64,000 nucleotides of DNA from Gigaspora rosea (taxonomy: Eukaryota > Glomeromycota > Glomeromycetes > Diversisporales > Gigasporaceae), in NCBI GenBank assembly GCA_003550325.1, contig QKWP01000112.1:318719-382718 (forward strand), given 5' to 3'. Shown here one piece after another: positions 1 through 12,000 of this stretch. The translations under genes and the position numbers were made by a program. How positions within the stretch are numbered: position 1 is the first letter of the stretch; each line of letters starts with the position of its first letter. Below the pieces are notes generated by a model. That model was given only the letters and a program-made list of their open reading frames with translations, was not told the origin of the DNA and made no database searches.

Positions 1-1128
1 CTATCATTTCTCGTAATAATTTTTGTAAAATTTGGCTTCGGTCAAATAGTGCTAACTACTCCAATAACTTTTACAGGTACAGAAACGTTAACAATAATGT
101 CATCTACACATATAAAAACACATGCTTATTCATCTCCTGAACCTGCAGTTCCTACATGTCTTACAACTTCTAGAAATTCTGGAATTTCTAAAACTTCTGT
201 AACTTCTATGGCTTCTGTAGTTGCAACAACAACAGCATGTAAAGAGACAACAAAACAAAAATCTGCAATACAGACAGCGATACCCAATCCTAAAATACCG
301 AAATGGTTTACAAGTTCATCTTACAGTCTAACTAACGGAAGACCGCCAATAATCATACTACCAACTGAAACAATAACGTTTATTAATAAATGTACAAATA
401 TAAAAGAATGTCATACAGAGTATGTTTTTTATCATTTGTCGTAAACTGCCGTATAAAAGATCCGGGTCTCTTACGCCCCACCAAAATTAAAACCTAATAT
501 TATCTAGTACTTGGTGGAGATTAGAAAAAAAAATTAAAAAAAGCACGCATATTTTTCATTCATAGTGGGTAGCCTAAATGTTTAAAAATAACCGCATTTG
601 GTTATTGTAAATTTTGAAATTCACATCCGGGTCTAGTACATAGGGGGTCTGATATCTTGGGGTCTTATATACGGCAGTTTACGTACTTTATTTTTTTAAT
701 ATAGCACATAAAATTAAAATTTTTTAAATTTTTTTATCAATTTTTTTTATAACAGTACTGAAATAAAAGCTATTGGAAAAATATTTACAAGTACAGATAG
801 GAACGAAAAGACTTCTCTAACATCTTCTAATAAAACAATTACAAAATTCAAATCTACAACTTTTATAAAAGCTATTACTCAAATATATCAAGGATATACA
901 ACGACTAAATCTACTTTAATTTATGGGAAGTTAACGATATTTGAAACTTATTATCCACCAAGTACTATCGTTGTGATCCAAACAGTGACTGCTTATATAC
1001 CTATAATCGATAATACGGAAACGTTTAATAATAATGCTGGCATTAATTTCATAGATTATGGATTAATAAATATTATTTGGAGTTTATGGGTTATAATTTG
1101 GGGTTTAGTGTATATGATTTTAACTTGA
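1..1128 (+). CDS. Secreted Ser/Thr-rich cell-surface protein (5'-partial, two exons)
   Basis: I do not recognise a family. Exons are 1-440 and 756-1128, joined in phase 2 (TC|T) across a GT-AG intron, giving about 270 residues in the window. The frame is open from base 1, and the first residues (LSFLVIIFVKFGFGQ) look like a signal-peptide core, so the start codon probably lies just upstream. The body is very rich in Thr and Ser with scattered Asn and Pro, as in O-glycosylated wall or secreted proteins. The last 25 or so residues (from FIDYGLINIIW) are hydrophobic and end in TGA at 1126-1128. That is either a tail anchor or a GPI signal, since a small-residue N-A-G stretch precedes it. The intron contains a MITE whose left end touches the donor. 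Seen: frame, splice sites, composition. Inferred: secretion and surface location. Confidence 0.6.
444..679. mobile_element. MITE family A, copy 1 (TA target duplication), inside an intron
   Basis: The terminal inverted repeats are AACTGCCGTATA and its complement, flanked by TA at 442-443 and 680-681, as in Tc1/mariner-type MITEs. The element is 236 bp with no coding capacity. It occupies most of the intron of the preceding gene, and its left TA forms positions 2-3 of the splice donor (GTAAAC). A related copy lies at 2069-2308 and shares an internal segment reading TAGTACATAG followed by GATATCTTGG. Confidence 0.8.
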
Positions 1129-1497
1129 ACTTTATTTTCAAATTTTTTAGTTAGCATTTTTGTTGTTACAGCATAAATGAATTTTTTTTTTTTTTTATTC
1201 TTTAAAATTTTAATAGTAATTATTAATTCAAGTCTTTGCATAGAAGATAAAAAAGACTTTGGATTCTTAAGTTCCTTAATCAATGGGGCAAAAAAGTAAA
1301 TTTTACTTTGCGGAAAATATTTTAATCGGGTCAAATATGTCTATCATTATAAATATTTAAAATAATAATCGTAATTTAATAAAGTTTATTACGTAAATAA
1401 AACAATATTATTATTAAAGTGAGGTTGTTATTTCAATTTACAAATCTTTTTTTTTTTACACTTGGCTTGACAAAATTTACTATTAATTGAGTATTCA
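1129..1497. other. A+T-rich intergenic DNA
   Basis: I see no gene or element here. It probably holds the 3' untranslated region of the upstream gene; no clear poly(A) signal was singled out. Confidence 0.5.
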
Positions 1498-1724
1498 AAG
1501 AGGAGAAATTCTATTTTCACCCTGTTAAAGTCACCCGATATATAATTTTCATTATATTATATAATATAAACTACTAAAACAAACTTAAAGATTTTATAAA
1601 TTGGTTGGTTAGTGGTTAGGACAGATGGATTTTTAATAATATTATATGAATTTGTATTATATAATATAATAAAAATTATAATTATGGTGACTTAACCCGG
1701 GTGAAAATAGAATTTCTCTTTAAA
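1498..1724. mobile_element. MITE family B with ~37-bp inverted ends
   Basis: The left end (AAAGAGGAGAAATTCTATTT, continuing TTCACCC) is repeated inverted at 1686-1724 with a few mismatches. The interior is AT-rich and itself partly palindromic around the TATATTATATAATATA tracts. It is about 227 bp with no open reading frame. The exact target duplication is unclear because the flanks are themselves AAAG-like. Confidence 0.7.
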
Positions 1725-2068
1725 GAGACTAAAAATTTCGCGCACTAAAATTTATCATAACAAGGTTTTTAGTACAATAAAATCAGTGTTGCCAATTGAA
1801 CAATTTTGGTTTTTGGACACCATGTCCATAACGTGTCCAAAACTTTGTCCAAAATCAAACCTATATTTAATTGGTTTTGGACAAATATATATATATAATA
1901 AGGTCAATATTTACTTAATATTTAGTATTTGTATCTCTTGATAAAATAAAAATATTTAAATTTTATATTAAAATAATTTAACAATTATCTGAGTAAAACT
2001 CAATAAATTTTTTTGTTAAATTCTATAGATTTAAATAAAAAAATTTTTTATTAAATTTAATTACCATA

Positions 2069-2308
2069 AACTGCTAGATACAAGACCCTTGGTATTTCTC
2101 ATTTCACCGATTTTAGAACCTATAATTAGACCCACGGGTCTCTTATATGGGAGTGGGTCTGATAACTGGGAGGTTTATTCTATTTTATTTGTTTTTTCTA
2201 TTTATACACCCCAGGTCTTTACATTTACCAAAACTTTATCCCATGCTGTAGACTCAGGTATAGTACATAGAAGATTTGATATCTTGGAGGATCTTGTATC
2301 CGGGAGTT
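2069..2308. mobile_element. MITE family A, copy 2
   Basis: The ends AACTGCTAGATACAAGA and its diverged complement (ending CCGGGAGTT) are flanked by TA at 2067-2068 and 2309-2310. It is 240 bp, close to copy 1 (236 bp), and shares the TAGTACATAG and GATATCTTGG interior. It is more diverged at the tips than copy 1. An apparent 75-codon frame across it is incidental. Confidence 0.75.
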
Positions 2309-2598
2309 TACAGTAAGTAATTTTCAATATTTTTTTTTTATTAAACTAGATTAAATAATTATTTAAATATGTTGGTTTAAACTTCTAAAAATTTAAATAT
2401 ATTTTTTTTTTAAATTAGAGTAAGGATATTTGTTAACCAAATTTTTATTTATAAATTAAATAAAAAATTGTTATTAAGTTTATATAGTTTTATTTAAATA
2501 GATATTTTGATTCTTTTAAAATTTTAATAAAATTGTTTTATAAATTATTAATATTTTTATAAATTTATTAAATATAAATAAAAAGATTTATTAAATAA

Positions 2599-2826
2599 GG
2601 CCATATAAAGTTAATTTTTTGGTTCTCATAACATGAGACAAAAAAAAATGACCCGCCCGCCCGAACTTTTATTTAAAACTTTTATATATAAAATTTTATA
2701 AAATTTTTATAAAAATTTTTTGAAATCCCACCTGACTATTTAAACATATAAAAAAATTTTTTCAGAAATTTTCCAAAATTTGACCCGGCCGGGTTATGAA
2801 ATCCAAAAAATTAACTTTATGTGGCC
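2599..2826. mobile_element. MITE family C, copy 1 (TAA target duplication, PIF/Harbinger-like)
   Basis: The terminal inverted repeat GGCCATATAAAGTTAATTTT, continuing TTGG, is matched at the right end. TAA flanks both sides (2596-2598, 2827-2829); a 3-bp TWA duplication is the PIF/Harbinger hallmark. The element is 228 bp. A second copy with the same ends and the same TAA duplication is at 47950-48255. The interior has short GC-rich patches (CCCGCCCGCCC and CCCGGCCGGG). Confidence 0.8.
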
Positions 2827-2829
2827 TAA

Positions 2830-3183
2830 CTACAAAAATATATTAAAAAATAATATATTATATATGTTTATTAATAAAATTTTTTAATTAATACAGTATA
2901 ACTTGTATAAAAAATAAAATCATATAAAATTCTTTATAAATATAATAATAGTTTAATTATAGTTTTTACATGTTTATTTAATTTTGTTAAAAATTTTAAA
3001 ATTTAATATATAAATTAAAATATATATAACTGATAAATTTATTAACCAATAAAATTAATTTTAGCTTAGTTAACTAATTAAAATATAAAATTTATATTAT
3101 ATAGCAAATAAAAATTTAATATTTATATTTAGCTTTAAGTATTTCTTCTATATTTTATTAATTTAAAGTTGAGTTAATAAATT
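2830..3183. other. A+T-rich DNA, nothing recognised
   Basis: Long homopolymeric A and T runs with no frame, repeat end or RNA gene that I can support. Confidence 0.5.
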
Positions 3184-3448
3184 TGTAACCATAGTTACTA
3201 TCAAATTTTAATATCAGGTGTAATATAAAATCAAAACAAAATTGTTTTTTTTTTAAGATAACTCAAAACTTTGACTATAAAACCATCTACTTTGTTCTAA
3301 CAAAAAATTTCTTGCTAAATTTTGGTATAAACTAAGCTTGCCTAATCCTAACCTCATACTAATCTAGCCTTAGTTACAAGATTTTATTTTTATAGACAAG
3401 TTGTTTTGATAGTCATATTACACCTGATCTTAGTTATGGATGGTTTCA
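3184..3448. repeat. Inverted-repeat element (~265 bp), MITE-like
   Basis: AACCATAGTTACTATC and TATCAGGTGTAATAT on the left are mirrored by ATATTACACCTGATC and TTAGTTATGGATGGTT on the right, with indels between the blocks. The arms are about 50 bp and imperfect. The ends and target duplication are not resolved. Confidence 0.55.
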
Positions 3449-3829
3449 AAATCATTAATTCTTTAAAAGTTTAAAATTTTTTTTAGATAGTTTTGGAAAT
3501 TTTGGACAGTTTTGGACAGTTTTGAACATGCCCAAAACTGTCCAATTAAAAAATTGGATTGGACATGTCAAATAAACTATTTTGGTTCATACTTTAACCA
3601 TATGTACTACTACATGCTAAACAAAACAACAAATTTGTTATTGATCTAAACTAAACGATATCAACAAAATATTAAAAAGCTCATAAAACAATTACGGGTG
3701 CTTACCATCTTTTAGCATTTACTCATATGGCAACAAATTCAACTATTTCGCTGATAATTCTTCACTTGGTACAATAACCGAATATCAATGAAGACCTAAA
3801 ATTAGTAGATTCTGAGTAATATTACAAAT

Positions 3830-4203
3830 CAAAAATCGACTAATCGATTAGTTTATCGATTTGGCAACTAAACTAATCGACTAGTTGTTTTATACGTTAC
3901 ATACTGTTGTGCTTGAAGTTAAAAATCGCCAATTTGGATGCCTGAAGTTGTACAAGACTGAAGTTAGCACCGAATCTTGCACGCGTTGACGGTAATTTTA
4001 GGTAAGTGTAACTTTTATACTCAAATTAGCAAATTTTCACCTTCAAGCACGACAATACTTTGATCTTGCAATTAGTAGTTACGCAACATATTCAAGCCAT
4101 ATTGATATACGATTAGTCAATTAATTAACTAATCGATTAATCGATTAGTTGACTTTAATCGATTTTAAAAAATTTTTGCCCAACTAATCGATTGCATTTT
4201 TTG
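3830..4203. repeat. Foldback element with AATCGATTAGTT ends and an inner hairpin
   Basis: The outer arms carry repeats of CTAATCGATTAGT at 3836-3890 and 4110-4195 in inverted orientation. A second, distinct inverted pair lies inside: GTGCTTGAAGTTAAAAATCG at about 3909 and its complement near 4022-4050 (TTTTCACCTTCAAGCAC). This looks like one palindromic element nested in another, or a single element with two arm layers. No frame is present. Confidence 0.6.
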
Positions 4204-4412
4204 GTTCGGTTTGTAACACTAAATTCTGGGTTGAAGTTTTCCATATTTAACTATATAATGATAAAGGATATAATTCTTTCTGGAGACACTTTCGAAACAT
4301 TTATTATTGCAGCCTTTATTATCAAAAATAATCTAAGTATTTATCTATCCTTATTCAAGCACTTTCATATTCATGGTGCAATATCATTAAAAGATTTGAA
4401 ATTTAGAATTAA

Positions 4413-4430
4413 ATATACGTTTAAACTTAA
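4413..4430 (+). repeat. Left 18-bp target site duplication of the LINE
   Basis: ATATACGTTTAAACTTAA here is repeated exactly at 12158-12175, directly after the poly(A)-rich tail. The match ends at both sides (C versus A to the right). Confidence 0.85.
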
Positions 4431-4633
4431 CTGTCATAAAGAACTCTCTCCTGTACACCATCAAAAATTGGAAATAAACAAACAGTAGAGATAAAACACA
4501 AAACTCGTACTACAAGCCTAACTGTTACAGCGATATTTGGGCCTTGCCACCTTACACAACATAAACTCTAACTATATTAAGGAAAAGGAATTACTCCGCA
4601 GCCTTCGCAATACCAACTTCCTTCAAAAACCTG

Positions 4634-6937
4634 TTGTCGACTATGTCGGCAACAACACCATTACATGAACCTGTCAACAACGACACAAGAGAAAACCGGA
4701 TACCAATGGAAACTGATATAGAAGACGACCAATACTCCAACGAACAACCTAACAAAAAAAATTGTAACCGTCATACCACCCACTCGATAGAAACTTCCAA
4801 TAACCTATATGCGACTTTACTCTCAGACCCATCACTCGAAAAAATTCACCCAGAAAGTGGCAATCCCAGTTTACCCCCATCAACCCCAGAAATGACGTCA
4901 CATGACAATCACTCATCAAAACAACCCACTTTAGTCAAACCCCCAACCCAGAACCCGATCCCACCACCCCAATTTGTACTCCAACAAAATATTCCCACGC
5001 AGAATGATTCCGACACCTCAAAACAACCCATTCTAGTCAAGCCCCCGACCCAGGACCTGATCCCACCATCCCAAATTGTATCCCAACAAAATACTCCCAC
5101 GCAGGTTGAATCCGGCACCTCCAATACTATGGAAATCGACTTAGATCAGGACCCCGACCTCGGAAAGGACACCTCATCGACCGGAACTATTACAGAATCT
5201 GAAGATATCCCAAAAACCTATAGTCAAGCACTCATAGGACCGGGCACCTCTACCACCACCCGACGCATCCAACACCCTGATCTCATTAGAACTATCAAAA
5301 CTTGGACCGAATCGATCCGGCTTACTTTATCCGACATGAAGACAGATCTCTTCGATCAAAACCTTTGGACCAAAGACAAGATCATCGAGGCCTTTGCAAC
5401 GCCCCCACTCCTTGAACAACTTATTAAACATAAACTGCAAACCAAACCAACCTTAGAAACTATCCCTCCTGCCATAGAAGCTAAACTATTCCACAAAGAC
5501 CGGGCCTTTTTCCGGACCTTTACCAGGCGACACGACACCCGTCCCCCACATCAACGGCAATTCATCACCCTGCTGAATGATGCTACAGAAAAATTTAGAA
5601 AACAAAACGAAGCTTACGTTATTAACAAAATCAACCGAGACCAAATCTTTGACCTACTCAGAAAGAAACTAGCAATTGACTTCTGGACAAACGAGGAATT
5701 CACCAACTTAGACCCATATGAAATTGCCCGTTACACACTATATCTAGCGGGCTTCGCAAAAATCAAAATCTGTCTAGAATTCGATGCCCTACGAAAATTA
5801 ATAGCCAACATCAAAACGAATTTGCTACAAAAATTGCCAGACACACCTGACGGGATGGACAAACAACTCAAAGATGCTCTACCTTTCTCACTTCCACTTG
5901 AAGACCGTAGACAAATTCGAGCTGTCGCTATTACCTTACACCAAGCCTTCACCTTCGACCTCCTCCCCGAAACATACATCGCTGATAACAGGACTTCCCT
6001 ACCAGCACACCCAGCCGACCTGAATGAAGCAACCAAAAGCATCTTTCCAATCACTACACAAGATGAACTAAAAAAGTTAGGACAACACAAACGGAGTCTT
6101 CAGGAGTACTACATTTTTAGTCGTATACCCTCTACATACTTCGCCCTACCGCCGAAAAAACCTCCCTTACCACTAACCCCCCAAGACCTCACCCCTCAAC
6201 TACAAAGGCTATTTCCTTTCTATCCTACAAGTGGTGACCACTTTCGAGAAAATGTTAGACGCCTAAGGGCGGTATACACTTTCCACACCCTACCTAATGA
6301 CTACTTAATTAGCAAAAAAAGACTACCGGCGAACCCGGAACAACTCGGCCTAAAGGAATTCTCCTATCCTATCAATAATATGGAAACTCTACTAAACTTC
6401 TTCCAAATACTTCCTAAATTCTATGCGAGACCAGACCCTCTTCCAAAAGCTTACGTCTCTTTTAATTACTCAGAAAAACCGGATCTCCCACTTGACCCAA
6501 CCCAGGTGACAAAAGTAAACTTGACGCTACCTATTAAAACGCCGAAAGAGCTGACAATTGCTGCCCGAGCCTTGAGACAACATTACTTCTTCCAATCGAT
6601 CCCCAGTGAATGAATCGAAATACCTCCCCCGGAGGTCTCCTCAGATAACCTTCCCAAACTACCATTCAACAATGACCAAATTAACAAACACATAAAAGAA
6701 AGGGTCACTTCCCCTTCCATAACCTTTCCTATTACTAAACAACCCGATGTCCCAAAGGCAATTGAACTTCTGAGAGAGTTCTTCACTTTCGACTTTCTCC
6801 CTGACATATTATTCAATGTCTCCACTTTAACTCCTCCAAGTTGGAACCTCTTTGGAAAGCACCCTCCACCGACAGAAGACATCGACATGACTCCATCAGA
6901 GTCAAACGAAAACAACTCTACCCTTATCAATGAGTGA
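4634..6937 (+). pseudogene. LINE ORF1 protein with tandem ~55-residue repeats (one in-frame stop)
   Basis: A 767-codon frame broken once by TGA at 6611-6613; the same frame continues to a TGA at 6935-6937. Residues 1-200 are Pro/Thr/Ser-rich and include a 34-residue tandem duplication beginning SKQPTLVKPPTQ and SKQPILVKPPTQ (nt about 4915-5118). A charged middle part follows. From about nt 5880 to 6860 comes a chain of about six diverged repeats with the pattern L-x5-[YF]-x-F-x2-[LI]-P-x2-Y, then an LP-x2-P-x2-L block and [FL]-P-I-[TK]-T. I see no RRM, coiled coil or CCHC knuckle of the usual ORF1 types. By analogy it should bind element RNA; the function of the repeats is unknown. Its end overlaps the ORF2 start by 8 nt (ATGAGTGA). 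Confidence 0.8.
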
Positions 6938-9900
6938 TCAACTAACACCACAATCTCAGAACACTCCTACCCATTTACAAACACCATCACCAAACCAAAA
7001 CGACTTGCATGACTTCAAAGAAAAAATAAACATAGCCACCCATAACATTAGAGGAATTAATAATCTTACTAAATTCCATCTCTGGATAGACTTCGCTTAC
7101 AAGAAAAACTACATATTGTTAGCCTTACGGAAACCAAATTAAAAGACAACCCCAACGCTACTACCAACCCACACTACAAAATCTTTACCTCCAACTACTA
7201 TCCCACTTCAACACAAAGTAGAGAAACCAGTTGGGGCACGGCAATACTCGTCTATAATACTATACAGCCTTATATACACAACATAAATACCCTCCCGGGT
7301 ACAGATATATACATCAACTTCTTTTTCCCTGGCAATAAAACTTGGGTCATATCGATATACCTACCTTCCAATAACAACGAACTGTACACTCGTACACAAA
7401 AACAAGTATCGCTCTGGACCGTGGAAGCTAAAAAGAGAAATTGGCATATTCTCCTTCTGGGAGACTTCAACGCCAACCCTGATACCCACAAAAAGAATAA
7501 ACTACCGCTCTTCTCTGATCTGTTTTCAAACAACCTTACTAGTCTATTAAACTTTCACAAAATTTTAGAACCAACCTGGCAAGGTCGGGGCCTTAACTCC
7601 CAAATCGACGATATCTGGACCTCATCCCAAATCCTTCTAGACTTCGACCCTCCACAATTGACTGACCCAACAGGCATATCCGATAGTGACCATAAAATAC
7701 TGACCACGACCTGGTATACAAACTTCACCCCAATAGTACCTCGAAACAAAAAGAAGAAGCGGAAAACCTTCTGCTATAAAAAGGCAACGACCGAAGACTG
7801 GAAAAATTTCCGTAACAAGACATCTACTCTACTAAGAAATGCCAATTTCATACCCAACATAACCAATCCAGAACAACTAAACAAAAGATAGAATTTGTAG
7901 TCAAATGCAATTAAACAAGCAGCAAATCGTCACATCCCCAAGACCATTATTACTACAAAAACCTTTCACTCTCTCTCCCTAAAGGCTACAAAACTACATA
8001 ACGCATTAAAACACATAAACAAATGCATTCACTCCATTACAATCTTTGCCAAACCTAATCTCCCTCCAGATGCACTACACCCACTTTCGACCATTAACAA
8101 ACACCTGACTAAGGCCTTACAATTGGCACAACTTCCTCCTTTCTCCCTAACTCCCCTAGCTTTATCCGCCTTACCTCTCAACTCACAAGACACCTACTAC
8201 GCAGCAACTCTCAAACACATCAAAGAAACTAAATCGACTATATGGAAAAGTAGAAATGCCGAAGTATACCTACAACAATCAGAAAAAATCAAATTCTACA
8301 CCAACCGTCGCTATAATGACTTTAAAGATAATACTAGTAGAATGATAAACAGTATTCTAAAAAAAGGGAAAGATCATATTAGTTTTGACAAAATCGTCAC
8401 TCCGGACTCTGTAATTACGGACCCATCAGAAATAAAAGACGCTACACGAACACATTTCAAAAACTGGACAAAACATAACCCGATGAACGAAGAATACTGG
8501 GAAGAATGGAAACCCCATTACGCACCGAAAAAAGAAATCCGCCCGATGATATATGAAAACCTATTACTACCGCTCACAATAGAGGAACTCAATGACGTCA
8601 TCACAAAAGCGCCAGAACATAAAGCCACTGGACCAAATGGCATATCAAATGAATTGCTCAAGCATCTTTCACCTTCCGCTTTAGAACAACTACTAAAAAT
8701 CTTCAACGCATGTATACGGTTAGAGGAAGTCCCACAAGCCTGGCTAATGTCTAACATTTGGGCCATACCAAAGAAAGCACACTACAATTTTGATCTTAAA
8801 ACCACTCGACCTATAACCCTAATCGATCACTCAAGAAAGATATTCACAAAACTCCTCACCAACAAACTTTCCGACACACTTTCGCGATACCAGGTTCTCT
8901 CGCCACTGAACTATGCAGCTCTACCCTTCCAGTGTACCATCCAACCAATCACTCAACTCTCTTCAATTATCGAAATTGCCACTACTCAAAAACAAGAACT
9001 TTGGCTCTTATTACAGGACATGTCAAAAGCCTTTGACTCAATCCATATTCCTACCCTTAGGAAAGCCATGGAAAGGATCAAACTACCCACACCCTTTATA
9101 AATTTATTAACCTTTACACTTTCTAACCGCTCCAACCAAGTACTAACTAGCCTTGGTCATACTAACCCCTACGCCGTAGAGGACGGAATAGACCAAGGGG
9201 AAACAATCTCTCCAATCCTCTGGATCATTTACTATGACCCACTCATAACCCGCATCTCTACCGAACATACCGGATTCAAAAGAACCCTCACCACAACTAC
9301 CCAATCTAAAGAAATATACACATCCATAATGGCCTACATGGACGACTCCATCTGGATCGCCCCAGACAAAACAGCTCTAGAAAATATCCTCACCACTGCT
9401 AACTCCTTTTACAAGCTAACAAACATAACCGTCAACCCCTCGAAATCGATCCTAACGACGAATTCCAAATCAAACGATAAAACAATAATATTTGACAACC
9501 AACCTATCTCAGCAATCCCTAACTCAAAACCGTTCAAATATCTCGGCGCATGGTTTTCACTCAATCCCAACCCTTCTTCATCTCAAAAAATCATCATGGC
9601 AGAATTCAAACAATGTATCGAAATGATGAAAAGAGCAATCATCACAGAAAAACAAGCCATCTACCTAATCAACAACGTACTGACCCCAAGACTCGAATAT
9701 AGATTGCACAGTTCCTTTCTTACCCCTAACCAATTAACCATCCTGACCAACTGCAGCACCAACCTGGTCAAATCCAAAGCAAAGCTATCAAGAGGAGTAC
9801 CCAACTCCTTCCTCTTCCACCCGAACATCTACGGCCTAAAAAACATTTCTATGCATCAACCAACCATACTAGCGAAAAACCTCCTAAAAAATATTAATCA

Positions 9901-12000
9901 CCCCCAATTTGAGAACTCTTTCCTCAAAATCAGACTACAGGACCTACAGGACTCGACTAAAACACAATCACATATCTTTCACGAGACACCACTCTTCCCT
10001 AGAAACCAACTTTATACACACACCGCTCAATCAATCCTGGCAATTCACACCACCGATATTCAATTTATCCGCAACATTACAACTGACTGGCCAAAACCAT
10101 TACCGAGGAATAGCACACCAATCAACGATATAATAATACACCACCCGAAATCCCACCATTTAAAAGAAAAGTTAAACCACCATGACATCAGATATATTGA
10201 ACAATTTCTAAACTTCAACAACACAGAACTCCTTAACTGGCAGAATTTCCATCACAACATTGGAAAAATACCACCAGGAAGAACCCCTCAGTGGTCCACC
10301 GAAATCCAAGATCTCATCTCAAACAACTCTAACCCCACAACACAATACATAAACCCCTTTACCTTAACAAAATGGGGACTGGGAAAAACCCCATGGGTAA
10401 TTACTTCTGACCTAACGATTGGGAAAATTAGCCGTACTACAAATCAATCCGTTCATATTCGTCACTATACAAAAAGCAATAACAATAGGGCAACCCCTTG
10501 CCCAGGTTGCGAATTAAAAGACCCAACCCTCAAAACGAAAAACTGTTAATTCACGCATAAACAAAACTTAGTATACACAATACGAGTATCTTCTTGTAAA
10601 ATCATTCACACAGACCTCAACGATATAAAATCAGCACTTACCACCAAACCCACCCAGAACCCGTCCGAAATCCTAACGACACCCACAAACACATCAGCCA
10701 CAACATAACGAAACACACACGCCCACTTACTGCCTTTTCAGACTTCCCAATAGAAACATGGGAAAAATTAACTAAACTTAACAACAAATCCCAACGAGCA
10801 GAAATCTACATCTTTACTACAACGCACGATAAGGATACCAATCAACTACTCGCAATATGCTCATTCCGAGACTCACTGACCACCTGGGACTGCACAAACA
10901 AACACTGGCCTAGTACTGAAAACGCAGCACTTACCCTATTCGCCTTTATATCTACAAGTTTCTTCCCCGGAACCAACATCTCAGTTTCTTCCAACAACCG
11001 TAAATTCATAACCCTAATAGAACAGGCATATAACAACCCACTCTACCGGCTTCTATTCCTAGAAAAAAACCAATACGCTCTAACGCTAATTACCATCAGA
11101 GCAATTGTCTCGAATTTAAAACTAGAATTCCAATTTGATCGAGATTTATCCCGTCCTCAGAAAATAGACAACTTCTTAAAATTGGACATTACTCCCCAAT
11201 ATTATCTTCACAATAAATACATTCCTACCCTCTACAACATACCGTGCACCTACAACCTTAAAATAATTCTAAAAGACACCACGAGTCTTACTAATCACGC
11301 ACAATGGATAAACCAAAACAGAATTAGATACTGGGTTCACAACTACCCAGACATTCAAATTCGAGCTACTCTATCATACCTATCCTTCGAAGAAAGACCA
11401 TTATCACTATCTACTAACCCAACTTTCTCCCAACTAAAGAATTTTAAAGTTAAATTGCTAGCTAACGAACTCCCTACATTCGAAACACTTCACTATCGAA
11501 ACCCAACAAAACATCAAGACTTCAGATGCCCACGATGCCGCTCTGCCCCAGAAACAATCGCACATCTAATTTCTTGCCTCTCTAACTCTTCCACTCTAAC
11601 CTCACTCCTTAAAGATATTATCAAAACCTTGGCCACCGAACTCGAACTAAATCTATACCAACCAACAGACTTCATTGCCGCCTTCAAAAACCTCCATGTG
11701 AATAGAAACCTACCTCTTGGATTCATCACAACTGCCACCCTGGCACCATTCATAAGACGTCAAGACAGACTCAAATACGCACCTGCCTTACACCACCTAA
11801 TAACAAAAATGATCTACCACGAAATTTGGCTGCCCTCTAGGCAACACCGACATGATGTAACAATTCTTCCAATGCCCCCTCCTCTAGATAGACAACTTCA
11901 CTTCCATAATGAGACTAGCATACCCCACATACCCATTAACAATTACATAGACAAATACATCGCCCGTGGGCGATCCTTCTTATATTCTTTCGAAGACTGA
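6930..12000 (+). pseudogene. LINE ORF2: APE endonuclease, reverse transcriptase, RNase H-like region (broken)
   Basis: The frame starts at ATG 6930 inside the end of ORF1. Endonuclease signatures are INIATHNIRG (about 7029), GDFNANPD (about 7460) and SDHK (about 7684). A frameshift near 7128 splits ALTETK. Two TAG codons at 7889-7900 interrupt the linker. The reverse transcriptase spans about 8560-9580, with QDMSKAFDS, GIDQGETISP and the catalytic AYMDD (about 9330). A TAA at 10547 and another near 10706 follow CPGC, and the frame then shifts. From about 10710 an RNase H-like remnant lacks clear catalytic acids. A CX2CX8HX3C knuckle lies near 11525-11575, and TGA ends the frame at 11998. The total damage is two frameshifts and at least four stops. 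The product would nick DNA and copy element RNA. Confidence 0.88.

Larger units (their letters stand above)
1786..3600. repeat. Two inward-facing GTCCAAAAC motif clusters, possible old hAT-like element
   Basis: GTCCAAAA-type motifs cluster at 1815-1900, just after a hAT-like start CAGTGTTGCCAATTG at 1784. The same motif in the opposite orientation (TTTTGGACAG repeated) clusters at 3480-3575. Subterminal arrays of a short motif in inverted orientation are typical of hAT elements. I could not find a matching right terminus or target duplication, so the boundaries are a guess. If real, MITEs at 2069 and 2599 are nested inside. Confidence 0.3.

Noticed and set aside
4192-4488. A 98-codon plus-strand frame across the LINE's left edge
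   Set aside because: It crosses the target duplication and insertion boundary, so it cannot be an original gene.
4909-6090. Minus-strand frames of 60-119 codons opposite LINE ORF1
   Set aside because: They are shadows of the sense frame with no recognisable domains.
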